Shown one piece after another: positions 47,030-57,971 of a stretch of DNA of 64,000 nt. The DNA lies in the NCBI GenBank assembly GCA_036925085.1, contig JAUPFP010000014.1, forward strand, positions 2,979,501-3,043,500, written 5' to 3'. The notes under the pieces were generated by a model. The model saw only the letters and a program-made list of their open reading frames with translations, did not search any database and was not told the DNA's origin. Numbering within the stretch: the stretch's first letter is position 1; every line of letters begins with the position of its first letter. This DNA comes from Brachycybe producta (lineage: Eukaryota > Arthropoda > Diplopoda > Playtdesmida > Andrognathidae). Made by a program: the position numbers and the translations under genes.

Positions 47030-47447
47030 AACATGAAAATAATTTTAAAAAACAAGTAAACTACAGTGAAGCCAACACATTGGCGCACTTGTTGAGTTTT
47101 TTCTGGTTTTTTTAAATTATTTTTAGGTATTTTTACGAGCATTTTAATGGATTTTTTTTCATATTTGGGGGTACTCAATGGAGTTTAAGATACGAGTTAG
47201 AAATTCGCGATTTTGAAATATTTTTAAAAAATAGAAAAGCACTTACCAATTTTTTGTCATTCTATCACTCGATCAGCAAAATTGGACAACTTTAAATATG
47301 AAAAATAAACATATTGCCGCCGCGACTGCTGTGTATTTTAAAAATTAAACGTTTTTTTCTTTAACATAGCGTTCTATGGGTTCAATAGAAAAACGATGCT
47401 AGCGCTCTTTGTGGAGATTTTTCGAAGGAATTTTGCGATGTAGCCTC
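47030..47447. mobile_element. Half copy of the ~800-bp GAGGCTACA palindrome
   Basis: Centre and right arm only: ACATTGGCGCACTTG, TCTATCACTCGATCAGC, CATATTGCCGCCGCGACTGC, ACGATGCTAGCGCTC, ending GCGATGTAGCCTC and then TTAA. The left arm is absent. Confidence 0.65.
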
Positions 47448-47837
47448 TTAAGTGTGGTCATTTTTAAACTGCTCATAAAAATTTAATTTTTTTAGGATAT
47501 GGCATAAAAATTCTCTTAAATAATTCAGTCACTCTTCTACTTTCTAAAACCCTTTCAAATCAACACCTAAAAATTACTTTCACTCTGAAAGTGCATTCTG
47601 TCTCTATTTCTTCTGAATATAATGCATATTTATCAAAAGTTTGTTAAGTAAACTTTGTTTAAAAGAAAGTTTTGAAGAAAAAAAATATGCTAATAAAATT
47701 GTTTTATGGTAATGATGTTCAGATTTTTCACTTCTTTCTCTTTTCTAAAATGCACATTTGATGTTTTGGCACAGAAGCTGTTATTATATAATTTATAAGA
47801 TAATATAAATTTCATGATGAAGGGAATGAAAATAAAA

Positions 47838-47903
47838 GAGATCTCTCTCTCTCTTTCTATCTCTCTCCCTCTCTCTCTCTCTCCCCCCTCTCTCTCTCTC
47901 TCT
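47838..47903. repeat. (CT)n microsatellite
   Basis: A CT/CTCC run. The remaining stretch from 47460 to 49160 holds CTAGAAG pieces and AT-rich sequence with no supported gene. Confidence 0.85.
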
Positions 47904-48384
47904 CATTTACAAATGGTTTTTGGGGGGAGGCTAGAATTTATTCCAACAATTTGCAAAGAGAGAAGAAAAAAAAAACCCGTGGGTGGGATTTTGGGTTTTA
48001 TGTCATTGAGACCATTTTTTTATGTTTTTGATCGACTTTTATTTCAAAAACTTAAGTTTTGTTTTGCAAGTAAAATTGCATTGATTTCTTATTTTGCGTT
48101 TTTTTTTTTTCAAGAGACATTCATTCACTGTAAAAAAATACTATTCAGAAGAACAAAGTGTGTATTTGCATCACATATTAAATTTGAAGAGTTAAACTGA
48201 ATGAATTTCTTGATGTTTTGAAAAAAAAATTTCAATTTAAAATACAATTTCTGAAATTAAATTTAAAAAAAAAAAACTATCAAAAACTGAAAAATTTTAA
48301 GAGAAAAATTCGGGTTTTTTGTTTACATTTTTTGACATAATATTTTGAAGCAAGTGAAACAATAAATACATGTATATTTTAATT

Positions 48385-48545
48385 GAAAGTCTTAGAAACT
48401 AGAACGGTACCATGTTGATGTTTTTCAAAATAAACTTTTTGTAGACAAAAAATTGGATTATTTTTAAACTGACTTTAAACTTAAAAAAGATATCAACAGT
48501 AAATTACCTTCAAGTGATTGCGCTACCCTTCTAGTTTCTAAAATA
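48385..48545. mobile_element. CTAGAAG-family hairpin element
   Basis: TTAGAAACTAGAACGGTACC at the left; AAGTGATTGCGCTACCCTTC, then TAGTTTCTAAA, at the right. A second right half lies at 48750-48845. Confidence 0.6.
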
Positions 48546-49319
48546 TTTTCATATTTTTGCTCCTGAAAGACAGAATAAACCGATTTCAAGAGTCGTTTGC
48601 CCACCAGATTGTGCATAATTAATAATTACTCCTTCTGAATAGTCATGTCTCGAATGATTAATTTAACTTTAATAATAAAAACCATCTCGTATTTAAACAA
48701 GTTATTATTAATTTATTAAGTTAACCATTTTTTTTTTACGAAACACAACAACTTTAAAAGTGAAATTAAAGTTTTATTTTAAAAGATATCTTTCATGAAA
48801 ACTATTTGTGAAATTGTTGTTCATAGCTCTTCTAGTTTCTAAAACACATTCATACTTTGCTCCTGAAAGACGCAACATTTATGCATAAAAAAGCTTTCTG
48901 TTTTACTGCATAATGTTCAAAAAATGAAATTACAAATTCTGATTATTCTAATTTTTCTCCATCAAACACTTAATAAAAATCGGCGCAAAGAACCTACCAA
49001 GCTTCCGAATTTTTCTGAACCATCTATCACTGATATAAAGTGAATTTTAAAACTCAAGGTCTTTTGCAAAAATCTAAGCTTTTAATAATCCAATATTGAA
49101 ATATTTCTTAGGGTTTTTTTTTTCTTTCTTGGCCGTTTGTCAAAACGAGTAAACACATTTCCATCTTTTTTTTTTCATCCGTCAGCACCAACATTGATTC
49201 GAATCGACATTTTACGATACAACATGCCAAGAAATGGCAGAACATGCCAACAAATTACTGTGGAGAAAAAGAGAGAGAGAGACGGAAACTTATGTTCGCT
49301 AGCTGCATAAAGGTCCTTT

Positions 49320-50130
49320 CTCATATTTCCTACGTAATCACCGCCACCAATTGAGCTTTCGTATTGATTATTCTCGGAATGCCAACTGTGACGACCTTTC
49401 GCGATATATGTTATTTTTGTCTCGCAAAGTTCTTTTATCTGGAGCAAAACCGGAACACAGCGTTGTTTTTCGATCCGTGCATTTCCCTCACCCCTCCCCC
49501 TTTATCACTCCCACACCCAATTTACACTTTATCCAATGCACCCATTACATTCAACGTTTCGTTCCAAGATCGAGAGACAATTACGGAACCCACGATAGAT
49601 CATTAGGTCCCTTCTCTATTACAGCCAAACATTTACAACGTTTGTAATTTTGTAGATTTACTTACCGAATATAAATGGGGGGGGGATCACGCACACGATT
49701 TGTCTACGTTGCGATACGTTCCACTTCGATCTTTCCAGGTTGTAATTCCTTAGGAGTTTACTACGAAAGTAACAAAAGCTACAAAGTACGGTATCAAACA
49801 AGCAAAATCTAACTCCATGATTTACCTGTCTTGTGTTGAAAACAGGCGACATTCGATGGGGAGTCCATGACGTACGACAGAAGGATCTTCGGAACCTCGG
49901 AATCAGCTACTGCCCTTTTTCATCAACTTAAGCCTCCAAACAAAATCTAAGAAATAATAAAAGCAGCCTTTTCCGTTACAACATCGTGAGAAAAAAAAAA
50001 CATAATTGGGGTTTTCGTAATGATTAAACTTCGAAATGCAAACTGTGACGACCTTTTCAAATATTATATTTCGTCTGTCAAGCGAAATGTAATATTTTTT
50101 GAATATCCGGTTCCACCTTTTATTCGATCT
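49320..50130. repeat. Diverged duplicated block upstream of the peptide cluster
   Basis: Around 49375-49450 and 50030-50125 the same order of motifs occurs: AATGCCAACTGTGACGACCT / AATGCAAACTGTGACGACCT, then a TTATATTT/ATATGTT block, then CCGGAAC / CCGGTTC. This suggests an old duplication near the first peptide gene. I support no gene from 49160 to 50470. Confidence 0.4.
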
Positions 50131-50472
50131 TATTATGTTCAACGTCGCTAGATTCCAGATAGGTTTCCAGATAATTTCGAATCAAACACAAACAACGTCA
50201 CCCACTTAATTCTTCTTTGAAAAATCAGTATGCAAGTGCATTTCAGATCAATAGTTTCAACAGTTAGTCGTAACGCAATACAAACCCTCTACTACTTTTA
50301 ACACATGTGGATTTACATTTTACAACAAAAGTCCTCCAATTATACGACGACACGTACGTTGTTGACTGCATGTACGTAACATGCACGAGGTAGGAATACG
50401 ACAAGTGTTTTCAAATGTTTATCTTCATGCCTGAAATGGGAACCAAGGTCAGCTTCTCGTAGACTCGTACAG

Positions 50473-50484
50473 TATATATAAAAG
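50473..50484 (+). promoter_or_regulatory. TATA box of peptide gene 1
   Basis: TATATATAAAAG lies about 30 bp upstream of a plausible start region (TCATCACTTT) and 82 bp before the first coding ATG of peptide gene 1. Confidence 0.6.
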
Positions 50485-50565
50485 TTGCACGAAAATTCAT
50501 CACTTTATAGTAAAACCACGATCGATTCCGTCCAGTAAAAAAAAGTTGTGAAAACTTTCCTCAAG

Positions 50566-50949
50566 ATGAAATCCGTGTCGCATCTGCTGCTGGTGGTCGC
50601 CATCGTAACGATGTTCACTGGATCAGCTCTGTCATCAGAACCGAAAGGCAACGACGAAGGCAAATCGCTTCAAGTCTCACAGTCTTCTTCACCATTTGGC
50701 TCGAATACAAGATATCTAACGATGGAAGAAATCGAAGTTGATGGTTCAGTGCGTATGTTCCACAAAAAACTAAAATACCGTAATAATCATCTGTGCAACT
50801 ATGATCATGATCCTCCTTGTAATCATGGAAAATGCGAAAAAGGCTTCGTTTGCGCTCATGACGATAACGGTAATGAGTGCTGTATAGTTCACCATGTTCC
50901 TGAGGAAGATAAACCAAAGAGACGATTTTCCTTAGGGTTTTCTCGCTAA
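50566..50949 (+). CDS. Small secreted six-cysteine propeptide 1
   Basis: An intronless gene for 127 residues. I chose the ATG at 50566 because it begins MKSV, as in the two paralogues; an in-frame GTG at 50548 is not used. Residues 1-23 are a signal peptide (hydrophobic run LLLVVAIVTMF). A variable pro-region follows, then basic residues (HKKLKYR), then cysteines at 77, 85, 90, 96, 105 and 106: C-x7-C-x4-C-x5-C-x8-CC. A second basic site KPKRR follows the CC. This layout suggests processing by a furin-like protease and a compact disulfide fold. It could be a venom-like, antimicrobial or signalling peptide; I do not recognise the family. A TATA box lies upstream, and AATAAA at 51050-51055 falls inside a CTAGAAG-type repeat. 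Confidence 0.7.
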   Translation: MKSVSHLLLVVAIVTMFTGSALSSEPKGNDEGKSLQVSQSSSPFGSNTRYLTMEEIEVDGSVRMFHKKLKYRNNHLCNYDHDPPCNHGKCEKGFVCAHDDNGNECCIVHHVPEEDKPKRRFSLGFSR

Positions 50950-51034
50950 AATGTACAACATTTTGTCTTCACATCATTTCTTCGATTCCTTTTCTGAAAA
51001 AAACTTTTGTTCGTGTTGTAATTTCGTAATTTAG

Positions 51035-51180
51035 TACGATATCTTTGAAAATAAACTTTTTGTGACAATACGGGAAAAAAACAAGTCGCCATAATAAGTT
51101 TATTTTCAAAGATATCGTCGTGAAAATACGATTATTCTATTTCTTAACTCTTCCATGTTTCTAAAAAGACTACTCTGAAG
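51035..51180. mobile_element. Partial CTAGAAG-type hairpin in peptide gene 1 3' region
   Basis: GATATCTTTGAAAATAAAC and GTTTATTTTCAAAGATATC form the hairpin core; the outer right part is diverged (TTAACTCTTCCATGTTTC). Its AATAAA at 51050 may serve as the polyadenylation signal. Confidence 0.55.
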
Positions 51181-52108
51181 TTACGTCTAAGCAAAATTCA
51201 CCAAAAAAGATTACTTGTTCTCTAGCATATGAATTTGAAAAATTCCTCAGCAAGCAGCCAAGAAGGCCTGTGGCAAAAGAATAAAAGTCCAATTGCAGCA
51301 TTTGAAATGCGCATTGTCAATATACCCAAAGATATAAATCCAATAACAATTACACTGTGTTCTGGTCCTGGTGAAATAATTGCATTACTAAAAATTTAAG
51401 CGCCATGAAACACAAGTTTATTTTCATAGCGTAATATCCTCTGCAAGAGGTTTTTTCCTTTTTATGTCCATTGTCTTAATTACCAATTACCTAATTGCAG
51501 TAAATGCCCTATAATCACTTCCAAATGCAGTCACACAGTGAAGAAATATTCTGTTTTTTATAACAAAACCTGTAACAATCCAACAACAAATGTATTATTT
51601 ATTGTAAATTGTAACATTTATAAAGTTCGTGTTCTAATTAACATTAAATTATTATGGTGTAACTGAATTTTCTCTTTTCGTTCATCTGCGCGAGCTTACG
51701 ACTAACCGACTGATAGCTATTACGAAAAACGCAGTAACCATTTCTGCTTCGGAATCTATAATCCATTGATCAATGGCTTCTTCCAATAAAGAACCAACCT
51801 TCCTTCACCAAAACCGTATCGTCCTTACGTCAAGCAGCAGTCTTCCAACGCTGTAACAGGCAATTGAGATAATTAGCATAACAAAACTACGTTAACAGCT
51901 GCAGGAACTGAAATGACGTACTATTGCGTCAAACCAAAAACATCCTTCTATATATTAAACTTCGGAACTGACTCGAGAAGAAAAAACACAAAACCGCGCC
52001 ACGTAGCTCATTCACTCTCCCCTCCGGCAAAACTACGATCTTTTTTTTTGCTGCAATTTCAAGTTTTTTTTTTGTTATATAGTAAACATCGCAAAGTGCT
52101 ACTACGAA

Positions 52109-52618
52109 ATGAAACCAGTCTTGCTTTTATTGACAATCGCCGTCACGATGTTCGTTTCCCGATCATCGTCGATGGTACCGGACGACATCTTCGATCCAGT
52201 CAACGACGTACGAAAGAAAGATGTTCGAAATTCGGAATCCCATCCACGGGTTACGTCGAACATCATAGAAGAAAGAATGAATTGGCCCTCTATTAAAAAA
52301 CTACAGGAATACATTAAGCCACCGTCTCACAGTCCATCAGAGTCACATCATTACCAAAGTCTACCACAGATTTCGGAACATCATCACAGTCCACCGGAAA
52401 CGAAACATCATCACGGTCCATCATCTTCATCAACAGACCTGAAGCCGCTTCGAAGAACTCTTCGATGCCTCCGTTTAGTCGACAAAGAATGTAATGCAGA
52501 GGAGGATAAGTGTAACGAAATAGGACCCGGAGACTTGGTATGTGCTAAGGACAACCACCCTAAAGGGCAATGGTGTTGCACCCTTCCTGCACTAATAAAA
52601 GAACCCAAATATATATAA
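52109..52618 (+). CDS. Small secreted six-cysteine propeptide 2
   Basis: An intronless gene for 169 residues, starting MKPVLLLLTIAVTMF, a signal peptide very like those of the paralogues at 50566 and 55971. Its pro-region is the longest of the three and contains a His/Ser/Pro-rich stretch with two HHH clusters (91-93, 100-102), a possible metal-binding or linker segment. A basic site (PLRR, 113-116) precedes cysteines at 120, 128, 135, 145, 156 and 157: C-x7-C-x6-C-x9-C-x10-CC, with LVCA before the fourth gap and QWCC at the end, as in peptide 3 (NWCC). AATAAA at 52690 follows the stop by 72 bp. Role unknown; the shared architecture argues for one family made by local duplication. Confidence 0.7.
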   Translation: MKPVLLLLTIAVTMFVSRSSSMVPDDIFDPVNDVRKKDVRNSESHPRVTSNIIEERMNWPSIKKLQEYIKPPSHSPSESHHYQSLPQISEHHHSPPETKHHHGPSSSSTDLKPLRRTLRCLRLVDKECNAEEDKCNEIGPGDLVCAKDNHPKGQWCCTLPALIKEPKYI

Positions 52619-53423
52619 GTGAACTGTGCTCAAAACTGACGAAACCTCAACGGCTAAATAACAATTTTACGACAGTAACGTAAACGGCAAATAAAAAAAT
52701 GACCACAAATACGATAAATTTTGCTAATTTTCGTTTTTTTTTTAGATAAAATAAAATCGCATCTGAGTTGAATTCTAAATTATTTTTAATGATTGCTAAC
52801 CACGATTACCATACTAATCAATAATTAATAGGCACCTGCTTTGATTTTATTCAAAATGTCTACTAAACTGAGCCACTTCTGAGCTAAGGGGCCTTAGGGT
52901 AATGTTCTTAATGATTACTAAGTCAAAGCAAGTGCTAAACTCATCAACTTTGAAATGAAACTTCCTATCAAAAGTTTTTTTCTTAAGTTTAGCACTTGAC
53001 CTTTGACTTAGAAATCATTAAGAAAATGTGACCCTTAGGGTTGGATTAAAACACAGACCACTTTTTGACTGCGAAATGAAGTCGAAGCCAAAGCTCGTCT
53101 CATCTAAAAAAACAAACAACCTCACACATTTGCTCCAGTTCTCGTAAATTGGCAACAAATTAGGTTCGATATGAGGCGACAAACCATGTACCACATGTTT
53201 CATTTTTCCGAGTGTGGCACCTACATTTCAGATAATCGAGTATCTTGCCCTCTTCTTCATCGAAAGTGAGCCAACGTCACAAGCAATATACGTATGACGC
53301 GTAATCTCGTGTACAGGTTAAACACTCTGTTAACTAGAATATATTTATCAGCATAGTTAGTAAAAATTAGTTGTCTCATTAACAAACATTTACAAGAATA
53401 AAACCAACTGTTGGTTTTTTAGA

Positions 53424-53660
53424 TGTGGGACGAATCCTAAATTTTCTCGAATCCGAATCCTAAAAGGTACTCGAATCCGTCGAATCTCTCGAATCCTTCA
53501 AATAAGAATCCTATATTATTCATTAAGAAGATACAAAATAAATGAAATAATATTAAATATTAAATTATTAATAATAAAAAACAAAAGTGTGACACTCAGG
53601 GTCAGGCCCACAAGGTGAACCCTGGGTACAACCACCGAAATTGCAGCGTAAACGTCAACG
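53424..53660. mobile_element. TCGAATC-rich element, partial copy
   Basis: Shares CTCGAATCC blocks, the AATATTAAATATTAAATTAT centre and CAGGGTCAGG with 19537-19950, in the opposite orientation. Confidence 0.5.
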
Positions 53661-53891
53661 TTAAAGCGTAAACAAATGCACAGAGTACATGGACACCTTA
53701 GTTGCACCCTTGACGATCAAGAATGTAGTCCACATAAAAAGAAACCAGTCCAGAAAATCATGTTTAGGCCACGGATGCATTCGAAGAATGGTGCTGTGCA
53801 CGTCATGATGAAGTATATCAAGAAACCTAGACACGTTTCTAAGGTTTCTACAATGCTTTCCATGCATTGTTTCCTTTTCGTATTGATTTAA

Positions 53892-54275
53892 GGTGACATT
53901 ATAGATATTCAATTTGTTTTTGTGCCACCGGACGGCGCCACTGCAGTGGCTAATGTTATGCTCCTTAGACGTTTTGTTTTTGTAAAATTTGGACGCAAAA
54001 ACGTCAAGCGAACGTTGTTTAGAAATAACATTCTGAAGAAATGCAAATTGTTTTCAAAACTAGAATGGTAAGAAATTATGCTAAAAGTTTTTTTTTTGAG
54101 GCAATATTTTAAAATATAAACATTTTATAGTTCAGTTTGAAAATGAGACCCGTTTCTATATTTTTCCATTGATATTTCATGAAAAACTATTTTCAACTTT
54201 TTCAAACTGTTATAAAAAGCTTATTTTGAAAGATATCATCATTAAAAAAACTTTTAACATTATCACCAACTAAAC
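53892..54275. mobile_element. Left part of a GGTGGC-type TTAA element
   Basis: Begins after TTAA with GGTGACATTATAGATATTC. It shares CGGACGGCGCCACTGCAGTG, GACGCAAAAACGTCAAGCGA and the inner CTAGAAG-like hairpin with 17323-17858. The right end is missing. Confidence 0.6.
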
Positions 54276-54809
54276 CAATTAAACAAATACAAGGAGCCAG
54301 ACACGTATTGGGGCTACAAAACCCTAGGTCGGTGTAATATCAGGCTCAGTTTGGCCTGCGAGTAAGCTTGTCACCTGCCCACCTTTGTGGAAGACATTCC
54401 TCCCCATTCAGAAGACATTCGGCCATTTCTTCCGAATGGAGGACTGTCATCCACAAAGGAGGACGGGTGGCGAGCCTACCTACGAGTGATGTGTTGGTAG
54501 AAAATGGTACCTACCTAACTTTATATAAAATTCGTTTCAGTGTTGCCTTTTGTTATAACTCTCAGTATGTTTGTTATCTTCTCGAGAATCTGTTCCTAAG
54601 TATCGAATATCGACCACCAGAAAAACAACGTGGAAGACAAATTTACAACAGAGTTTTTCCTTCCTGAAATATTTAAAATATTTAATTAAAAATAATAATC
54701 ATAAATTATTTAAATTTCAGATAATATAAAATATATATCACGAGATAAACGAATGTTTAAAATATAAAATTAAAACCGTATCTATTTCTCGTAAAACTTC
54801 TCATGTGTT

Positions 54810-55490
54810 TTAGAAAAAACTATAGACAGGCAACTCCATTACTTAAGGGTAATTTCCATATTTGATATATTTCAAAATAAACTTTTTCAACATTCGTCAA
54901 AAATTCGTCGAACATTCATCAAACATTCGCCAAAAATTCGGCAAACATTCGCCAAAAATTAGTCGAACATTCGTAAAAATTCGGCGAACATTCGTCAAAA
55001 ATTCGGCGAACATTCGCCAAAAATTAGTCGAACATTCGTCAAAAATTAGTCGAACATTCGTCAAAAATTCAGCGAACATTCGTCAAAAATTCAGCGAGCA
55101 TTTGCCAAAAATTTGGCGAACATTCGTCAAAAATTCAGCGAGCATTTGCCAAAAATTTGGCGAACATTCGTCAAAAATTCGGCGAACATTCGCCAAAAAT
55201 TTGGCGAACATTCGTCAAAAATTCGGCGAACATTCGCCAAAAATTATTCGAACATTCGTCAAAAATTCAGTGAGCATTTGCCAAAAATTCGTCGAACATT
55301 CGCCAAAAATTCGGCGAACATTCGTCAAAAATTAGTCGAACATTCGTCAAAAATTATTCGAACATTCGTCAAAAATTAGTCGAACATTCGTCAAAAATTC
55401 GGCGAACATTCGTCAAAAATTCAGCGAGCATTTGCCAAAAATTCGTCAAACATTCGCCAAAAATTCGGCGAACATTTGCCGAAAACCACA
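54810..55490. repeat. 22-bp minisatellite grown from a CTAGAAG half element
   Basis: After a CTAGAAG left half (54815-54890, ending TTTCAAAATAAACTTTTT), about 27 units of CGAACATTCGTCAAAAATTC plus 2 bp follow. Since 22 is not a multiple of 3, all frames cycle through the same peptides (NIRQKF, EHSPKI, RTFVKN), which explains the long open frames. Confidence 0.9.
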
Positions 55491-55664
55491 CTACCACATG
55501 GGCTATTCAGACACTCACCAACTTCAGAATTATATTACATAAAAGTAAAATGTTAGTCAGCTTTGAGCGTTAGTTACACTACAACTTTACAAATTGACAA
55601 ACAAGGAAAACTATATACAGTATATATTAAGTTTTTTTTTAAAAATAGCTCGTATATTTTTTTC

Positions 55665-55856
55665 AGACACGACGTCACTCGGTTACCATGCGTCATAATC
55701 AACGATAATGCAAACGATCACCTTTTTCACCGAAAACAACACCTGTTTCTACCACCGATGCCAACTCGACTACCAAATATTACTTCAGTAACACAATGCC
55801 AACCAGAACTTCAGTCAAACTGTGCAACACAGTTGGTTTGTCGTAGATATACGTAA
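55665..55856 (+). pseudogene. Possible decayed copy of the six-cysteine peptide gene
   Basis: The frame ending at 55856 reads RLPCVIIND...TQC, then seven residues, NC, then ATQLVC and RRYT and stop. This resembles NLPCVDID and QCAGNLVCATHT of peptide 3 downstream, but the final CC is missing, the first gap is far too long and there is no signal peptide. A good acceptor (TATATTTTTTTCAG) ends at 55664, so a spliced gene is not excluded. It lies 115 bp upstream of peptide 3, and I favour a partial, broken duplicate. Confidence 0.3.
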
Positions 55857-55970
55857 TTCGTAACGAACGTCGATCGGAACTTATTTTGAGTTATATTGGC
55901 AAAACTAAAATAATTACCAATTTGTTTTTAAGTCTTTTGCTTCTAATACGGCAACAATAACTCACTCAAA

Positions 55971-56333
55971 ATGAAATCTGTATTATTTTGGTTAACTGTG
56001 GCCGTTACGATGATGCTCGGATCGGTCCTATCGAACAATGATCGAAAGAACGAAAGCCAGCGGCAACTGCACCTCAGAAGTAAACAACCTTCCGGGCCAC
56101 TAATTAGTTTTCAGACGACGGAAGAAAGAAGGTTTTTGAGAAGATTATTGTTCTGGAAGCGACGAAGAAACCTTCCCTGTGTAGATATCGATGTTACCTG
56201 CAATGAAAATGGTAATCGAGAACAATGCGCTGGAAATCTGGTTTGTGCCACGCACACAAGAGATGGTTTTGGCAATTGGTGCTGTTCAAGTCCGGAAGAT
56301 TTAAGAAGAAAAATGTTCTTTTTTTTTCGCTAA
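55971..56333 (+). CDS. Small secreted six-cysteine propeptide 3
   Basis: An intronless gene for 120 residues. The signal peptide MKSVLFWLTVAVTMML is close to those of the paralogues 3.4 and 5.4 kb upstream. The pro-region ends in strongly basic runs (RRFLRRLL, then WKRRR at 62-66), followed by cysteines at 70, 77, 86, 92, 104 and 105: C-x6-C-x8-C-x5-C-x11-CC. A short basic tail (LRRKMFFFFR) ends the protein. The Arg-rich junction is a good convertase site, giving a mature peptide of about 50 residues. Secretion and a disulfide-bonded core are inferred; target and activity are unknown. No intron or clear TATA box is seen. Confidence 0.68.
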   Translation: MKSVLFWLTVAVTMMLGSVLSNNDRKNESQRQLHLRSKQPSGPLISFQTTEERRFLRRLLFWKRRRNLPCVDIDVTCNENGNREQCAGNLVCATHTRDGFGNWCCSSPEDLRRKMFFFFR

Positions 56334-57414
56334 CAACTTTCATTCCTGATCATCTCTCGGTTTCCATGGACTAATTCATCTACAGGTCAACTTCTCGTGT
56401 CAAACTTCAGCATAAAGCTCAAGTTCCATTGTTGGAATATTTCTCTTTCTATTTCATTCGCATCATTTTTTAGATTGAGGTTCGAGGGTTTTGGTTTGCA
56501 GTGTCTTTTTTATGTCACTCTGGCCAAGTTTAAGCTGAAAAAAAGACTTCCAAAGTTTAAAGTAATACAGATTTGTGGTAGCAGATATAGGAACATGGTC
56601 ATCAGTCTACCGTGAGCTGTGAATACTTGACCAGAGCATAAAAGAACCCCCATTGTACTCGAGTTCAGACGTAATCGGACACGTGGCCAATTAGTTTTAG
56701 TCAGTAATTTCCAGTTTTTCGTAAAAAAAAACTCACTTAGGTAACTATACCATAAGTCAACTTCCGTAAGGTAATCAACGACAAGAAGTAACATTGTTGG
56801 TTCTTGTTAAGAAAGCTACAATTCAAATTGAACACTTGGCACTTGAACTTCCACATTCCATAACTTGTGACAAGGTTTAACCTAGAAAACAGGGTTTTTT
56901 TTAAGGTTAGGATTCGAAAGATACGAAAGACAAAAAAAAAACGCGAAGATTCGAGTTTTCGTATCTGGAATATTTTTCAAGATTCGCGCGGGATTTCGAA
57001 TGGAACATCCCTAATTTTTACCTTTTGTGTTGTTGTCAATTGTTTCCAAAATCTTTCATATTGTGTCTCATTATCCAAATTATATGTAAACAGAAAGTTG
57101 ATTTTGTCTAAAATTAAAAAAAAATTATATATGAGTTTAAAATAACATTATAATTCAAAATTGAAATACAGTATGTAAAACAAACAAAATTCTTAATTGT
57201 AAAGCCATAAAAATTGAATATCCAAAAAAGGAAAAATAACAAAAGTCAAAATTAAACTTCAATTATGAACTTATGAAGTAAAAAACATCAAAATATTGAG
57301 CAAAAAAAAAAAAGGTTTAAACAAGAAAATTAAACAAAAAACATGTTTTTTTTTTTGTGATACTCGTTTTTATGTAAAAAAAAGGCCCTAAAAAGTAAAA
57401 CAAGATGTAATTGG

Positions 57415-57490
57415 GTCTTGTCTTGTTGGTGTAGTGGGGTAGTTGTCTCAGGCCCATGGTTATGTTGGTTCAATCCCGCGAAGCGTGAAT
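57415..57490 (+). other. tRNA-like sequence (A- and B-box), possibly SINE head
   Basis: TGGTGTAGTGGGG fits a polymerase III A box and GGTTCAATCCC fits a B box, about 40 bp apart as in a tRNA. The T stem pairs poorly and no acceptor stem closes, so it is probably a decayed tRNA or the head of a tRNA-derived SINE. Confidence 0.35.
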
Positions 57491-57572
57491 TATATTTTCA
57501 AATATATTTCAGAAGGTGGCACATTGGACAACCAAACAAATAATGAAGTTAAATAAAAGCGAGTAGTAAACA

Positions 57573-57779
57573 CAGGCAGTTAGAAAACGGGATGAACAGA
57601 AGTTGGCTCCACCCTTTTTATGACGACCGGCAACTTCTAATTGGTTTGTTGTGTGGTTCGACGTTGAGAAAAGGGCGGAACATGTGACGTCATACTACGT
57701 AACCAACCAATTAGAAGTTGCCGGTCGTCATAAAAAGGGCGGCGCCAACTTCTGTTTATCCCGTTTTCTAATTGCCTAT
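57573..57779. mobile_element. CCGCCCTTTTTATGACG palindromic MITE, copy 5
   Basis: Runs from ACAGGCAGTTAGAAAACGGG to CCCGTTTTCTAATTGCC. It includes TGACGTCATAC near 57684 and the conserved AACTTCTAATTGGTT arms. Confidence 0.75.
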
Positions 57780-57971
57780 GTAGTAAACAGACTACGATCG
57801 AGTTAGTCAAAAATCGACACACCACAATAGGAGAAAAGGCAACCTATACCGGTTTCACCACAGCCAAAAGCGGCTCATCAGGAGACAATTTACAATACAA
57901 GAATTTTTGTTTGTTTAAAAAAATTATAATTATAGACAAGAAAATGTTTTTACATTTTATAATATTTTATA

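Noticed and set aside
49351..49647. Overlapping 80-98-codon frames
   Set aside because: They overlap each other and the opposite strand, with no leader, domain or splice support.
51913..52296. 127-codon plus-strand frame overlapping peptide gene 2
   Set aside because: Different frame from the peptide with a clear signal sequence; no recognisable features.
53661..53912. 83-codon minus-strand frame
   Set aside because: No domain, no splice context; overlaps repeat-derived sequence.
54368..54667. 99-codon plus-strand frame
   Set aside because: Its start covers a repeat also found near 62960-63130; no homology recognised.
54862..55379. 157-codon NIRQKF/EHSPKI/RTFVKN frame
   Set aside because: Product of the 22-bp minisatellite; the same peptides appear in every frame.
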